Positions 43,495 through 54,993 of a stretch of 64,000 nucleotides of DNA are shown here, in pieces. Each line of letters starts with the position of its first letter. The stretch's first letter is position 1. The notes beneath the pieces were generated by a model. The model worked only from the letters and a program-made list of their open reading frames with translations, did no database searches and had not been told where the DNA came from. The stretch lies in assembly GCF_000264905.1 (NCBI RefSeq), contig NW_006763156.1, forward strand, positions 36,987 through 100,986, in the 5' to 3' direction. A program made the translations under genes and the position numbers. Source of the stretch: Stereum hirsutum FP-91666 SS1. Taxonomy: Eukaryota > Basidiomycota > Agaricomycetes > Russulales > Stereaceae.

Positions 43495-45805
43495 GGTAGT
43501 GCTCGTTGTGTAGTGGATGTGGATGTCCTGGAGGAGGGGAAGAAGAACGCGTGAGATGCGGGGGAGATGGAGAGGAGGGGTTAAGTACTCTGTGAGAGTG
43601 TGTGTAGTCTATTGCACCCAGTGAGCAGCTGGCCGGCCTTCATCGATGGAGGGAAGCGGAAGGATCACGGGGCTAAGATAAGATGCCGATCGACTTGCAC
43701 TGAGAACAAGGTTAGGGGTTTCGACGACATTTTCGCCTTCCGGGAGCAGATGGCGTACCAAGCGGGAGGAAGCGTCTTTGTCGTAGAGAGAACAGAGGCC
43801 AGGACATACTTAGTCAAAGGACATCGACAAATCGGCTAGCATTCGTGAGAGAAGACGTAGAATCGAACAATCCACAAGTGCTGAGGTATGAACACGCAGG
43901 TATATAAAACTCGCAAAAATATGGATCAGCGGTAGAAAGACATATAACAAACTGTGTTCTTTATATGCTCTACAAAAGAGCGTGGAATGATACAAGTGGA
44001 CAACAATACGCTGCAATGACTCGCGGCTACAGGCGTTTCTTGTCGAAATAGGGAAGTTGCCCAGCCAGTACCGAATGTGGGAGAGTTATGAGAATATCAG
44101 AAAGAAAAATGCGGGTGAGGTTACTCCACGGTCAGTCCCTATTCAAGCCTCGAGAGCATCCAAGATCAAACCATCAATGATTATGAGTAACATAGGCGTA
44201 GCCAATGGTGCACATAGAGAGAACCAACAGAAGACGAAGGAGACAGTGCCGTTGTGTCTCATTAAGAGCCAGGTATAGACACGGCGACGCGTTTGACCAA
44301 ATATGATAGTCACTATGGCTGTGAGCAGCAGACCATGGCATGCATGATGAGGACAGGTGGCAAGGACTCGAGTCGGAAGTCGTCCGTTGGCCCAGTCGAG
44401 AAAGTAAGGAAAACGCTAGGTCATACGCGCAACATGGAAGAAATAAATAAATCTTGTCCTGAACTCATCATCGACACAAGTACGAGGTCTAGTCGACACA
44501 AAGGGAGGTTGAAGCAGGCTGAAGCACTGAAAGAAGTTGGAAAGAAGAAAACGTTCGCAGGCGCTCGGCCACAGCCGCTCCTGGGAGATATCGACGGATT
44601 GGGATGGTATGACGTCGTCGTGTTGTTTTTCTCCACGTGCCCTCACTTGTTCCTGTTCCGCTCATCTCTGGGAATTTAAAGAGTCAGTCTACAGTTCTAC
44701 TTACCCAAGGTCTACCTGCTGTCTTTACTTGTCCTCTTGGAGAAACACTCCAGGTTATATGTGAAGTTATCCACATAAACCGACAATCCTGGATTATTTC
44801 ACCACCAGACGTTGAGCTGGTTTCGAAGGAACTTCCCGAATTTGACACTGCACCTACACACCGTCATACCACGACCTGGTACGATCCTCCATCGGGTCTC
44901 TCCTTGATGCATCAACGGATCCCTCCCCGTGCCCTGGTCGTCATTCTCGGCCTCAACCAGCACTCGTCCCTACTCACCCTCGTCGTTCTGATGTCATCCA
45001 TAGCCGAGAGTAAGTATCGAGGATGTGGGCGACTTCAGGCGACTTCCTGTGAATTCCCTTGGCTTTTACATTCACGTTTTGTTGGAAGCTTTGAGGCAGC
45101 GGTTCCTTACCCCACAATCATCGCAGAATTTAATTTGCGAACAGATCCAGAAGAAGCTCCTGGCGTAAGTGGCACGTACGCGTGTGAAGATCGTACCTGC
45201 AGGTTCTCGTTCTGGTCTGCGCTCCTCTTCCTCTAGCAGTTGGAGGCCCCACGCAGTCTTCAAGATATCCAAGAAAGGTGAGGATGTTGTCTTTAGTAGG
45301 TCCTTGCTTGATCTCTTCCATTTGAAAAGCTTGACATGACCGTACACCTGAGCAAAGCACGTTGATTATTTTCATTCTGCGTGGCTACACTCGTTACTTT
45401 AGACCAGCGCGAAGTTCGCCTGGAAGGGAATATGGCTCAGCAACTTTCATATCGCCGTCGTCAGGGGCGCTCCTCAAGAAATTTATCGTCCATATTGGAG
45501 GATCCCCGCCGCGAACGTTCTCTCCGGAAGGCACTTTGAGAGGCCGTTCCCCGCGTTTGGTCTGCGATGTTCCTCCCTCGTCAGGTATGACGTACCACCG
45601 TACCTTCACGGAATACCAACATGACCCCGTGCCTTACTGCATACATCCACTTCAGCTACGCATGACGGCTGAGGCGCAGGGTATATAAACCCTTCCTCCA
45701 CACTCCAGCATTCTTCTTCTGCACGTCACCCTCCAGGCCTTGTCGTACCGTTACGTTTCCCAATACTTCAAAACTTATAATCAACTTACGCTCCCGACGA
45801 CGAAA
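43495..45805. other. long intergenic region, no supported gene
   Basis: This is 2.3 kb between divergent genes. Plus-strand open stretches at 44.3-45.2 kb show a hydrophobic patch (ALVVILGLNQHSSLLTLVV) but no coherent gene. TATA box at 45682 annotated separately. Confidence 0.35.
45682..45689 (+). promoter_or_regulatory. TATA box
   Basis: TATATAAA, 124 bp upstream of the ATG at 45806 of the CFEM gene, followed by a CT-rich leader. Confidence 0.6.
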
Positions 45806-46737
45806 ATGCTCACGAACACCCTCATCACCGCTCTCCTCTCTATCACCGCCGTCTCCTATGGCGTGAACGCCCAGTCCAGCACCGCGAGCTCCGCGGCGCC
45901 CTCAGGCTCTTCTATTCCCGGTCTGACGACTTGTATCGTGCAATGTCTGCTCCAGGCCGCGTCGACGGGTGGCTGCTCTTCTTTGTACGTACCACAACCT
46001 CAACCTCGTCCTACCCTTCCTCGCTCTCCCGCATGACGATGTACTGACGTCGTTCATCTCTCGCAAATTAACCGTATGATAGCACCGATCTCGACTGCAT
46101 CTGCTCCTCCGGTGCATTCCAAAGTGCAGCCATCGTCTGCGTGGACTCTGAATGCCCCACGGCCGACCAGCAGACTGCTCTCGGCTTGCAACAACAATAC
46201 TGTGGTTCTAGTGCGTCATATTCTCCGTTCTCATCACTCTTCATCATCGTTTCATTTCATTAACTGTCTAATTTATTAATATTTTTTCAAATTTCAGGTT
46301 CATCTGGATCTGGCTCCGCTACCGCAACCGCAACCGCCTCCAGCTCATCCACCACCGCCACCTCTCCCTCCTCCGCATCCGCCTCCTCCGGCGCATCTTC
46401 TGCCTCCGCCTCATCCGGTGCATCCTCCGGCGCCTCATCCGCCTCCTCCATCGTATCCGGCGCATCCTCCGGCGCCTCATCCATCGCCTCATCAGCCTCC
46501 TCCGCCGCTTCCTCCGTAGCCAGTGTCGCCAGCTCCGGTGCGAGCTCCCTAGCCAGCGGTGCCAGTTCGGCCATAAGTTCATTGGCGAGTGGAGCGAGTT
46601 CTGCTGCGAGTTCGGCTAGTTCTGCTGCGAGTTCGGCTAGTAGTGCGGGGAGGGCCGGGGTGATGGGGTGTGGTGGGGTGCTGGGGATGGTGGTGGGGGT
46701 TGTGGGGATGGTTGTTGGGGGTGGGTTGGTGCTTTGA
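45806..46737 (+). CDS. CFEM-domain protein, probably GPI-anchored, 248 aa
   Basis: Three exons close in phase: 45806-45984, 46083-46210 and 46298-46737 (747 nt). The signal peptide is TNTLITALLSITAVSYGVNA. The CFEM domain spans about residues 35-100 with all eight Cys: TTCIVQCLLQAASTGGC, TDLDCICSSGAF, AAIVCVDSEC, LGLQQQYCGS. A Ser/Ala-rich stalk of about 110 residues follows, likely O-glycosylated. A Gly/Val/Leu hydrophobic C-terminus (GVLGMVVGVVGMVVGG) after a small-residue site fits a GPI-anchor signal. Known CFEM proteins act in haem/iron uptake at the cell wall or as virulence and surface factors. The Asp before the fourth Cys of the domain, used for haem binding in characterised yeast members, has plausible candidates here (TDLDC). 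The role in this fungus is inference. Confidence 0.9.
46310..46640 (+). repeat. Ser/Ala-coding TCCTCCGGCGCC-type repeat in CFEM gene
   Basis: Imperfect short repeats (TCCTCCGGCGCATC, GCCTCATCC, later GAGTTCGGCTAGTTCTGC) encode the Ser/Ala/Gly stalk. The repeat keeps the frame throughout and is likely variable in length between strains. Confidence 0.7.
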
Positions 46738-47815
46738 GTGGGTTTAAGTTGTTGATTTTGGTGATAGGCCCGGGATGGTGATGCTTGGGAGATGACGATG
46801 CGCACGCCGGGATACAGGCTACTCTTCCCTGTGCTGCTGCTGCTGCTTCTTTTGCAGAGTTGTGGTGCGCATACGCGCATATATTTGCGTGGTTCTGAGA
46901 CGGTGGCACGTTTATGCATGAGGTTTACGATTTGACTGATGATGTTCTCGTTTACGCATACTTACTGATACCTTTACGAGTACATACGACTCTTCCTCTT
47001 TTTTTCGGGTTTGACAATGTAGATAATTGCTGCTACATGAATTGCTTTGATTCCGTCCTCTGTCCTGATGAAAGATGAACGACGAACGACGAACGTTGAA
47101 CGAGTGGCGTGCGCGCCACAGCGGGGAGCTTCGGAAGCAAATCGGGCTAGGCCGTTAGTACATGTTGACGCGACGATGACCGACGACTTTGTGCAAAACT
47201 TTGGTGCCCTTTCCTACTGCTTCATTCGTTCCACTGGTCTTTACTGTCGTCTACAATCGGAACTTGGAACGACCGGCTTCCAAGTCTTCGCAAGCTCATC
47301 GTGATTTCCTAGCATTTTAGATCAAGCTCTCATGCTCGATTCACAAAGATCGAGTGGCATGAGGGACCGCTCGCAAGCGCTCGTATCCTAGGATTGTGCG
47401 TCCCACCTCAGGTTATCACTATCACTCAACTTCCACGGTGGCCTGCACGAGCTTTCCATGCTGCATCATTCCGTCTAAGTATATCAGCTTCCCATCGTCC
47501 TCGTTCCCGCTATTACTAGTTAGACCCCATTCTGGTGACCTATCAGTCCCTAGGATGTCTCGTTCTCGCCGCTCATGAGAGTGTGATCTGACTCGTATGG
47601 GACCCCATGCTCAACATTCCTTCGAAAGAGTTCTCCCAATGATCGTGGCGCTGAAATGCTAGGATAGCTGTAGTTGGGTTTGGGTTGTAATTGATGACTG
47701 CTGAGGGATATATATACGCAGTGCGCTTTGTGACTGATAACAGAGTGCGCTCGTACCCTTCAACATCCTCAGTCGCACCACCACTACCACCACTCTATAT
47801 CTATCTCAGAGCAAA
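46738..47815. other. intergenic region, no supported gene
   Basis: It contains the palindrome GTGGCGTGCGCGCCAC at 47104-47119 and a repeated ACGACGAACG stretch just before it. No gene seen. TATA box at 47707 annotated separately. Confidence 0.4.
47707..47716 (+). promoter_or_regulatory. TATA box
   Basis: GATATATATA, about 100 bp upstream of the ATG at 47816 of the second AAA ATPase gene. Confidence 0.55.
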
Positions 47816-50800
47816 ATGGCACGTACAAAGCACGGTTGGGCAGACGAGGTCGAGCGCACGCCGAGTCCTCCGCCTGCGCCCCCTGTGGAACGCAGTGTGA
47901 GGTTCCCACCTTGTGTATTTCCCGCTGCCATCATTGATGAAGAGATATGGGTGTCTGATCTAGGAGGAGGACGAAGCGCTATACCAGAAATCTATCGTCC
48001 AGCAAGATCGCAAGCTGCTTCGGCATCAGATATGGTACGTCACGCCACCTTCTTACCCTCGTCTATTCTCATGTATGATACTGAATACACCATCGGGACT
48101 GTTTTGTGCGAATTGATAGGTCTAGAGACGACAGCAGATATATTCCCTTCGACCCAGAATCGTATAAGCCCCCGCCCATCCCGCCGAAAGACGAGAAAAA
48201 CTATTTTTATATCAATTCAAGGAGGCAAAGACCGGCTCGTTAGTGCCAATGTTCCCTTCTGCCTATTCACTGTAGAAAGGAAGGAAGGAAGCTGACCATT
48301 GACTACTTGGGGAATGTTAGACGAGCCGTCCATCGTTCTTAGCGACTTCAGTGATACGCTCGTCACATATCTGAGGTGCGTGTACCATTGACACCCATAT
48401 AGCCCCTCTCGACTCGACTGACTGGTTGTACACACAGGGTCGCATATGGAGACCAGTTCTATTCCCCAGACCCCGAAAAGAACCCCGAAGATTTCTTCAC
48501 CGAGATCCATCGCAAGACCTTCCGGAAGACACTGGAGAAAGCGAAGATGGCGCTGGATGCGGTGGACCCGGAAGAGCAGAAGGAGGTCGCTGTGTCATTG
48601 GGGTATCTTGATGCGAAACTGCGTACTTTACAGTCATTGGCCCACGGCTCATTCATTCATATTGTATACTGACCTGGACGACCACATTGTTGGTTATAGC
48701 GGACCATGAGGACGAGGAGACGGTGCAGTTCTTGAAGGACCTCGTGGAGCATCTTCCGGTGCTGAACGACTACCTCGAGGAACAATTCGAGCCTACGTTC
48801 GTCCCATATTCACCTCCATGCCCTGCTCTCCACCAACTGAAACTGAAACTGATACGCCATGCCCCGGTTTTGATAGTGCAAAAGAGCTCGAACTATGCAT
48901 CGCGTACGGCAACATATCATTCGACCTGCTCAAGTACCTCTTCACTCCAGGAGATGAACTGACGACGATCGACATGGGCGGAAAGGTATGTTTCTTTTTC
49001 TTGTCGAACTGGTTGTGCTATATGTTAGCCAGGGCTGACTCTGAACTTATTATAGCGAATCGTGTTCGTGCTGCAATCGACGTCTTATCATTCGTACGTG
49101 CCTTTATCCTTCTCTTATTTTGGTCCATACTGATGCATGTATAATTGTGGTCGTTATTTGTGCGTACAGGTCGTTTTCGGGTCGGTACTTCGATCTGCGG
49201 GGTCATGGGTATGAGTGGGACGGGACAGCATATACTACATACAGTGTGTCAAGGCAGATACAAGATTTCACAGTACGTTTCGCGATCGCCAGAATACTCG
49301 AATGTATGCGCCCTAGCACTTATCATCTTTTTTTTTCGTCTTATTGTGCAGGGTACGGAGGCGATCGATGGACTGAGTTGTCAACATACGACAGCAGCTA
49401 TCAACGCAAAATTGGCTGGTGAGCTCGCAGCCTTCCTTGAGTGTTGACGGTATTTTGATCATCTTGTCGTTTAATGGTGTAGAGAGAGGAGAGCTCTATA
49501 CGTCGTATGCCGGTGTGCATTATAAGCTCGGTGAGTCAGGTACTCTACATTGACCCAAACACTCTGTTGAGACTCATACCGATCTACTCTAGCTAGTGGA
49601 GTGTGTACACGCTATGCATATAGACTTACATGTGAGGCACTAATGCTACCCCTGATCGTCTAGGCTAGAGTCATCATCGACGGGCGAGGCTATCGGGAGC
49701 AAGATGGCTACAGTCGTTCTCCGTCAGTATCTATAAAATATGTCCATATTCGAACAATATTCACGATTAACCCTCCGACTGGATACAGAGACGAGGAGAT
49801 CCAGACCTTAGATCCAGAACTACTGCATCTTCTTCCACCCTTCCAATACGGCTTCGACCTCAAGAAGAAGGTACGCCCGCTTTCAGTCCGGTATCACATC
49901 AACCACAGCTACAGCTCACCGGTTCATGATAGGAATGGGGCCCTTACCTCGTCGAAGACTTACAGGAGGTCAAGTTCGACGAGAATGCCTGGGACCATCT
50001 CGTGCTCGATAGCGATATCAAGACACTCATCCGCTCTCTCGTTCAAGTCACGCGGAACTCTACTTCTGCGACGGCGCTTGTGCAGGATGTCATCAGTGGA
50101 AAGGGTGGCGGCCTCGTACGTACCTTCTCCCTCTTTTTCATCCAAATATTCAGCACTGGTCTTGGGGATGGAACATGTGGCTCAAAACGCGCTTTGTAGA
50201 TCGCGGTACTTCACGGGCCTCCGGGTACAGGAAAGACTCTGACCGCCGAAGCTGTGGCCGAACATCTTAAACGTCCGTTATACATGGTCGGATCATCGGA
50301 GCTCTCGACGAACTGCTCGGATTTGGAGGATAACTTGAAAAGGATTCTGAGTGTTCGTCTATCCCTCCATATAGCTCACTCTTATGGGCCTGCTACTGAA
50401 GGATGCTTCATAATCATTGATACAGCTGGCCACTGCATGGGATGCAGTTCTGCTCATAGACGAGGCAGACGTGTTCTTGGAGCAGCGCAGCTTGCATGAG
50501 GTGCGTAATAATCAGAGCTCATTACAGCCCAAGTCCGAATTAAAGGGCTGGTACGATTCGACTCCGTCATCAGCTCGAGCGTAATGCCCTAGTCTCGGTC
50601 GCACTCCGTCTCCTCGAATACCATCGCGGCGTCCTCTTCCTCACGACTAACCGGATCAAAGCCTTCGATGACGCGTTCTTGTCCAGGTTTTCCATCGGTA
50701 TGTTAGCTCCTATTCCATCTTCCGTTAGTCAAGCTCAATACATGATGGTTCAACTTGAACGTAGCTGTGAAATACCCCGAACTCGACAAGCCCGCACGTC

Positions 50801-51180
50801 TCGCCGTGTGGAAACGGTTCTTGGCCATGGCTGGCCAAAAGATCCACGAAGGGCCAGCGCCGGCTGGTGCCCTCGCCATCGAAGAAAAAGATTTGGATGC
50901 GCTTTCGGAGAAGCCTTTCAATGGTATATTGATCTCATTGATGATTTTATGGGAATGGTATCCGCTGACAGTTGTGCGTAGGCCGGACGGTGAAGAACTT
51001 GGTTCGGACAGCTCAGGCGCTGGCGCTTTCGATGTAAGCATTTCTCCAAATTTATGATTGCGGGAGGCGATGCTGATGTATATTTCCTCTACGGTTTCGT
51101 AGGCAAGAGTCGTTGGAAATCAAGCATATCAATGTTGTCGTACGGGCGCAGGAAAAGTTCTTGAGAGAGTTTGCGACGTA
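47816..51180 (+). CDS. AAA+ ATPase with DUF7025-type N-terminal region (paralog 2)
   Basis: This is a second copy of the family at 28.6 kb, same orientation. The ATG starts ARTKHGWADEVERTPSPP; the N-terminal leader is unrelated to that of paralog 1. The middle region is clearly homologous (VQFLKDLVEHLPVLNDYLEE, ISFDLLKYLFTPGDEL, LRGHGYEWDGTAYTTYSVSR). AAA core: LHGPPGTGKTLTAEAVAEHL (Walker A from 50215), VLLIDEADVFLEQRSLHE (Walker B from 50448), sensor 1 LFLTTNRI, FDDAFLSRFSIAVKYPEL, and GRTVKNLVRTAQALALSM. It ends EKFLREFAT at 51180. The ATPase cores of the two copies are nearly identical over long stretches while their N-termini differ. Intron positions also differ (none after Walker B here). 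All key residues are present. The substrate is unknown. Confidence 0.9.
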
Positions 51181-51628
51181 GATTGTGGATGGGCAGGAAT
51201 AAGCAGGGCAATTAATTGGAAGAAGATATACAGACTTTGTAATGTATCCGGTTGAGACACTCCTCCTGACAATGCATGTATGTTAGATGAACCAGCAGAT
51301 GCTACTGATGCTAGCAATAACAGTTCGCAGCTGCTCAAAGACCAGGCTCGAATGGGAAAGTGAATATGAGTGGTAACATGTATACCGTATCACGCTTGCT
51401 CTTTATGGTTGTAGTTCGTTATAGTTAGGAAGCGTTCTTCATGTAACTGATTATATTAGCCTCTGCACAATTGTTGTCATGTTACAGCGGTATTCCTTTT
51501 GTCGCCTGAGGAAGAGGTCTTGCCCTCTGTCAGGAATCCTCATCGGAACCACACGAGTACGCAGTTGATGTATCCAGCACATGACAATGCAGTCGCCCTT
51601 TGCATACCGCGGACCCTCGACCGTACGA
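51181..51628. other. convergent 3' intergenic region, nothing seen
   Basis: This lies between the stop codons of the AAA ATPase gene (+) and the AttH-like gene (-). Only 3' UTR sequence is expected. Confidence 0.35.
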
Positions 51629-53076
51629 CTAAGGAGTGTAAACAAGAAGGCCCGGATTGAGCCACTCAAATACAGTGCTCCCCTCAAGTTGCTCCCCACT
51701 CGCCACATTCCCACCCACAGCCGTCCCGACCCATCTGTGATAAATGCTCTGGTCCGGGTTCTGCCCCGACGAACTGAGATTGAAACTGTACGTCTCCTCA
51801 TCACCAAGCACGAACTCGAGCACATATCCGGCGGGAATCGTTAACCCGTTGTCTTCTACAGAGCCATAGGGCGTAATCGTGCTGATATCCTTCGTCTTCG
51901 TACCTTCGACGGAGCACTGATTCTGCAGGATGACGCCGTCAATGGAGAGATAACCTGTGTTCAGGGTAAGAGGCGAAGGGGAGTTCGTGGAGACAGGCGT
52001 TGCGGAGACATATGAAAAATCGTAAGGTCCGACTTGGCCTGAGCCGAAGTACCACGTGGAGACGATGTTGTTGAGGGGTTCAGGGGCCCAGTTCGCATCG
52101 TGGTAACCATCACCGGTGAATTGGAGTGGAATACCGTCGACGACGACATCCACAACAGCTGTGCCGCCTGTCAATCAACGAAACCGGTTAGCGCCACCGC
52201 CACAATCAGAGCATCGAAGGAAATAGTTGGGAGTACGCCTTCCCAGATGATCATGATTGTCTCTTCGGGACACGGGTGAAGGAGGATGGTCGTGTAGGAC
52301 GGTGATACATCAGGTTTATGGCCGTTGAACTCGGACTCACCGGGTATAGTTGTCGCCCAACCCAGCTGGTTGTACAAAATGTCTTCCGCATCACTCAGCG
52401 TCGTTCCATTGCTGACCAGACTCTCGACTGCTCCGGAGAAATACGGGTCCTTTGTAGTATTACAGGCGAAATGATGCTCGGCCGAGTTAGGGATGAACAC
52501 TATGTTTCCAGTGAGCCCATATTCTTCCGCAGTGAAGTTGACCGTCCATGAGGAGAAATCTGGCTCGAGGTGGAAAGAACCGACGGTGCCCCAAGTGCCT
52601 GTAACTTCCTCAGAGCCATCGGTAGTGGTAATGTCACCGGTATCAGAGGGTATGGTGAGACTGATCGCAGTGCCGTTGGAGAGGAAACCATTGATGGTGA
52701 TGTAGTACTCAGGGAGTGTTGGGTCGCGATCGCCTTCTTGGATGGGGTAACCTGGGTAGATATAAGCCACACACGTTTCGCAGGTGGAAGAACACGATGA
52801 GTACAGTGCCAATATATGGAGAACGTGCCTTGGTAAAAGAGGAGTTGGAATGCCGGAGGCGGGCTGTCGCCTATTGCTTTTCCGATGACTTGAGCCCACC
52901 ACCATTCTACGGCACCGTTGGAGATACTGGGCTGTATGTACGGCCCATCAAAGGAGGTCGCTGCTGCTACCAAGGAAGTGGATACAGCAAGCAGAAGTGA
53001 CACTATAAAAATCGTCAGTCTTTTCCGTGTCGAAATAATGTTTGATTTAGAACATACATAGTGTTTTTGTCGACAT
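51629..53076 (-). CDS. secreted AttH/CrtC-like lipocalin-fold protein (kievitone hydratase / Diels-Alderase type)
   Basis: The start at 53076 (STKTLLSLLLAVSTSLVAAA) lies in a 19 bp exon joined over intron 53003-53057, which builds a clean signal peptide. Motifs in order: ISNGAVEWWWAQVIG and PPPAFQLLFYQGYPI (first barrel), then NSAEHHFACNT, LYNQLGWATTIPG, DGYHDANWAPEPLNN and VSTWYFGSGQVGPYDFS (second barrel). These GYHDxNW and WYxGxxxxGPY elements are characteristic of the AttH/hydroxyneurosporene-synthase/kievitone-hydratase superfamily, which includes fungal Diels-Alderases and hydratases. Several N-glycosylation sequons are visible (NGTAIS, NFTAEE, NGTTLS). Intron 52752-52828 must use a GC donor (CAAG|GCACGT) to keep the frame. 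The reaction and substrate cannot be told from sequence, and no biosynthetic cluster surrounds it. Confidence 0.75.
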
Positions 53077-54993
53077 TGAATCCTGCAGTGTGGGTGATCC
53101 TTTGCACCTAGGAGAAGCCAGAGACCAAGGGCAGCCCAGTACGACTTCACAAGAGACTACAGGTCAATCACGCAGCTACCACCCCTCTTATACCCCTTCA
53201 TCGAACGAAGACGTAGTCTATTCCAGGGCATCACATCACAGCTTTCCGCAAGCGTATCGAATCTGGTACTATACTTCTCATTTACGATCATCACAGTGCC
53301 CAGAGCGAGGCAGCCAAGCCGACTCGTATGCAAGGCGAAACATCAAAATCCAATCAGAGAAACAGGTGGGGCTTCGTCAGCACGAAACAACGCATGTGGC
53401 TCGCTTTGGAGCACAAGCACAATGAGTTCTTCCCGCCACGATGAGCAAGCATTAAAAGCACGAGCTGCCGACGCTGTCGTCGGTGACATCGTCCATATCG
53501 AGGAGGAAAGCTGTGTGATGAATCAGCGAAGACACGTTTGGGCCCGGAGGAAGTTTCGCCGTCTACTGTGCCTTTGGCAGACAAGGACGACAGCATATGC
53601 GAAGAGCCTCGCTTCTTGTCAGGCTCGGATACGGGTATGGCGGAGAGTGGGGTGTAGCGGACGAGATGGTAGCGGACGCGATGAGGCGAACAGATGGGTT
53701 TGGATGCCGACTGCAACGCTAGACGCACACGGGCGTTAAAGGTCAAGGCTTAGAATCACAAGCCAAATGAAGGCAGGGTTCGCTCGCCGAGCTCAACAGA
53801 TATACATATATATCACAAAAATTGTCGTGCAAAATTCACGCATGGCAAGCCGGAGAGGTCATAGGAAAGCACTGAGCTTCAAGGCCAGGAAAGGAGACTC
53901 TTTTGATACAAAATCTTCCATCAGAGCACATCTCCAAAAGAGTATGGTGGCGTTAGCCACTTCATGTCACGCCACATTCAATTTTTTCTTGACTCAAAAA
54001 TAGGATTTCTGGGTTCAGAAACCCCCATTCCAGAGTAAATCTGCCATTCCGAAGTCAGGGGAATTTCCTAACCCTAACCTTAATCAAGCGGCGAAATTCT
54101 CGTCAAGGCACTGCACCAGTCCCTATTGGTACCAGGGAGATATCATGCAAATGACACCCGTCTGACTCTAAGTAACTGTAGAATCACGAGAATCTTACTC
54201 CACCAGCCTTCAAACACCGTTGCAAGAAGGTTCAAGGCTGTCACCGGGCCACAGTGGCGAGCGGCAGAGATCGTAGTGGTGACATTGCGTTCCAAATATG
54301 GGAAAGTCACGCGCACGTGATGTGACAAACGGCGAAATTTCTCTGACAAAATCCCCCCCGGAGAATTTTTAAAAAGTGCTCCGACCATTGTCTAGATATC
54401 ATCCCTAGGGTTCTGTATATGCAACAATAAGTCATGAAACCCCCGAATGAGTGTTCCATTCAGGAAATGGTTCCATGGCACAAGGCTTGCCACGAAGTGG
54501 CTAACGCCACCATACGACAACGTCGTCTCTGGATCTTCCAAGGGACTTCAGCTCTACCGCAGAACACCACTCGCATTCGACGGTCTTACCTATCGCCGGC
54601 ACCATGCTATGCAGCGTGAGGTATCGCAGGAGGTATCGCCTTCGGGTCATGCTGCAGCTCCTCTAAAAGATGGTAGGAGACCAACGTGAAGCATCCATGA
54701 GCAGAAACTGTGTGCCGCTTACAAGTCCCAATGAAAGAAATGCTACGGGCGTTTACGTTGACGCCTGCCGTACGCGTTCTCGGCCTCTAGTCAGGCGGGT
54801 CGCGCCGCACGCGTTCAAGACTGGTCACAGCCCGAGTGAGCATACGAGTCGCGTCCATGAGGATCCGAACCAAGTCAGCGACCCAAAAAAAGCTGATATT
54901 CACAGTCAACGCTCGTTAGTGTGGAATGAACGTCAATAATCGTACACAAAAGAGAACCACCTAGAAGATACACTTGCATCGAGGATACTTCGC
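53077..54993. other. long intergenic region, no supported gene
   Basis: This is 1.9 kb of sequence with no credible gene. GTGGCGTTAGCCAC and ACGCCACA form a paired motif at about 53948-53976. A short telomere-like string CCTAACCCTAACC lies at about 54067-54079 and is too short to mean much. Confidence 0.35.

Noticed and set aside
44637..45236. Plus-strand open frame with a hydrophobic patch (ALVVILGLNQHSSLLTLVV)
   Set aside because: No ATG at the start of the frame, no coherent exon structure and no recognised family.
54067..54079. CCTAACCCTAACC, a telomere-like string
   Set aside because: Only about two units and no flanking repeats; chance occurrence is likely.
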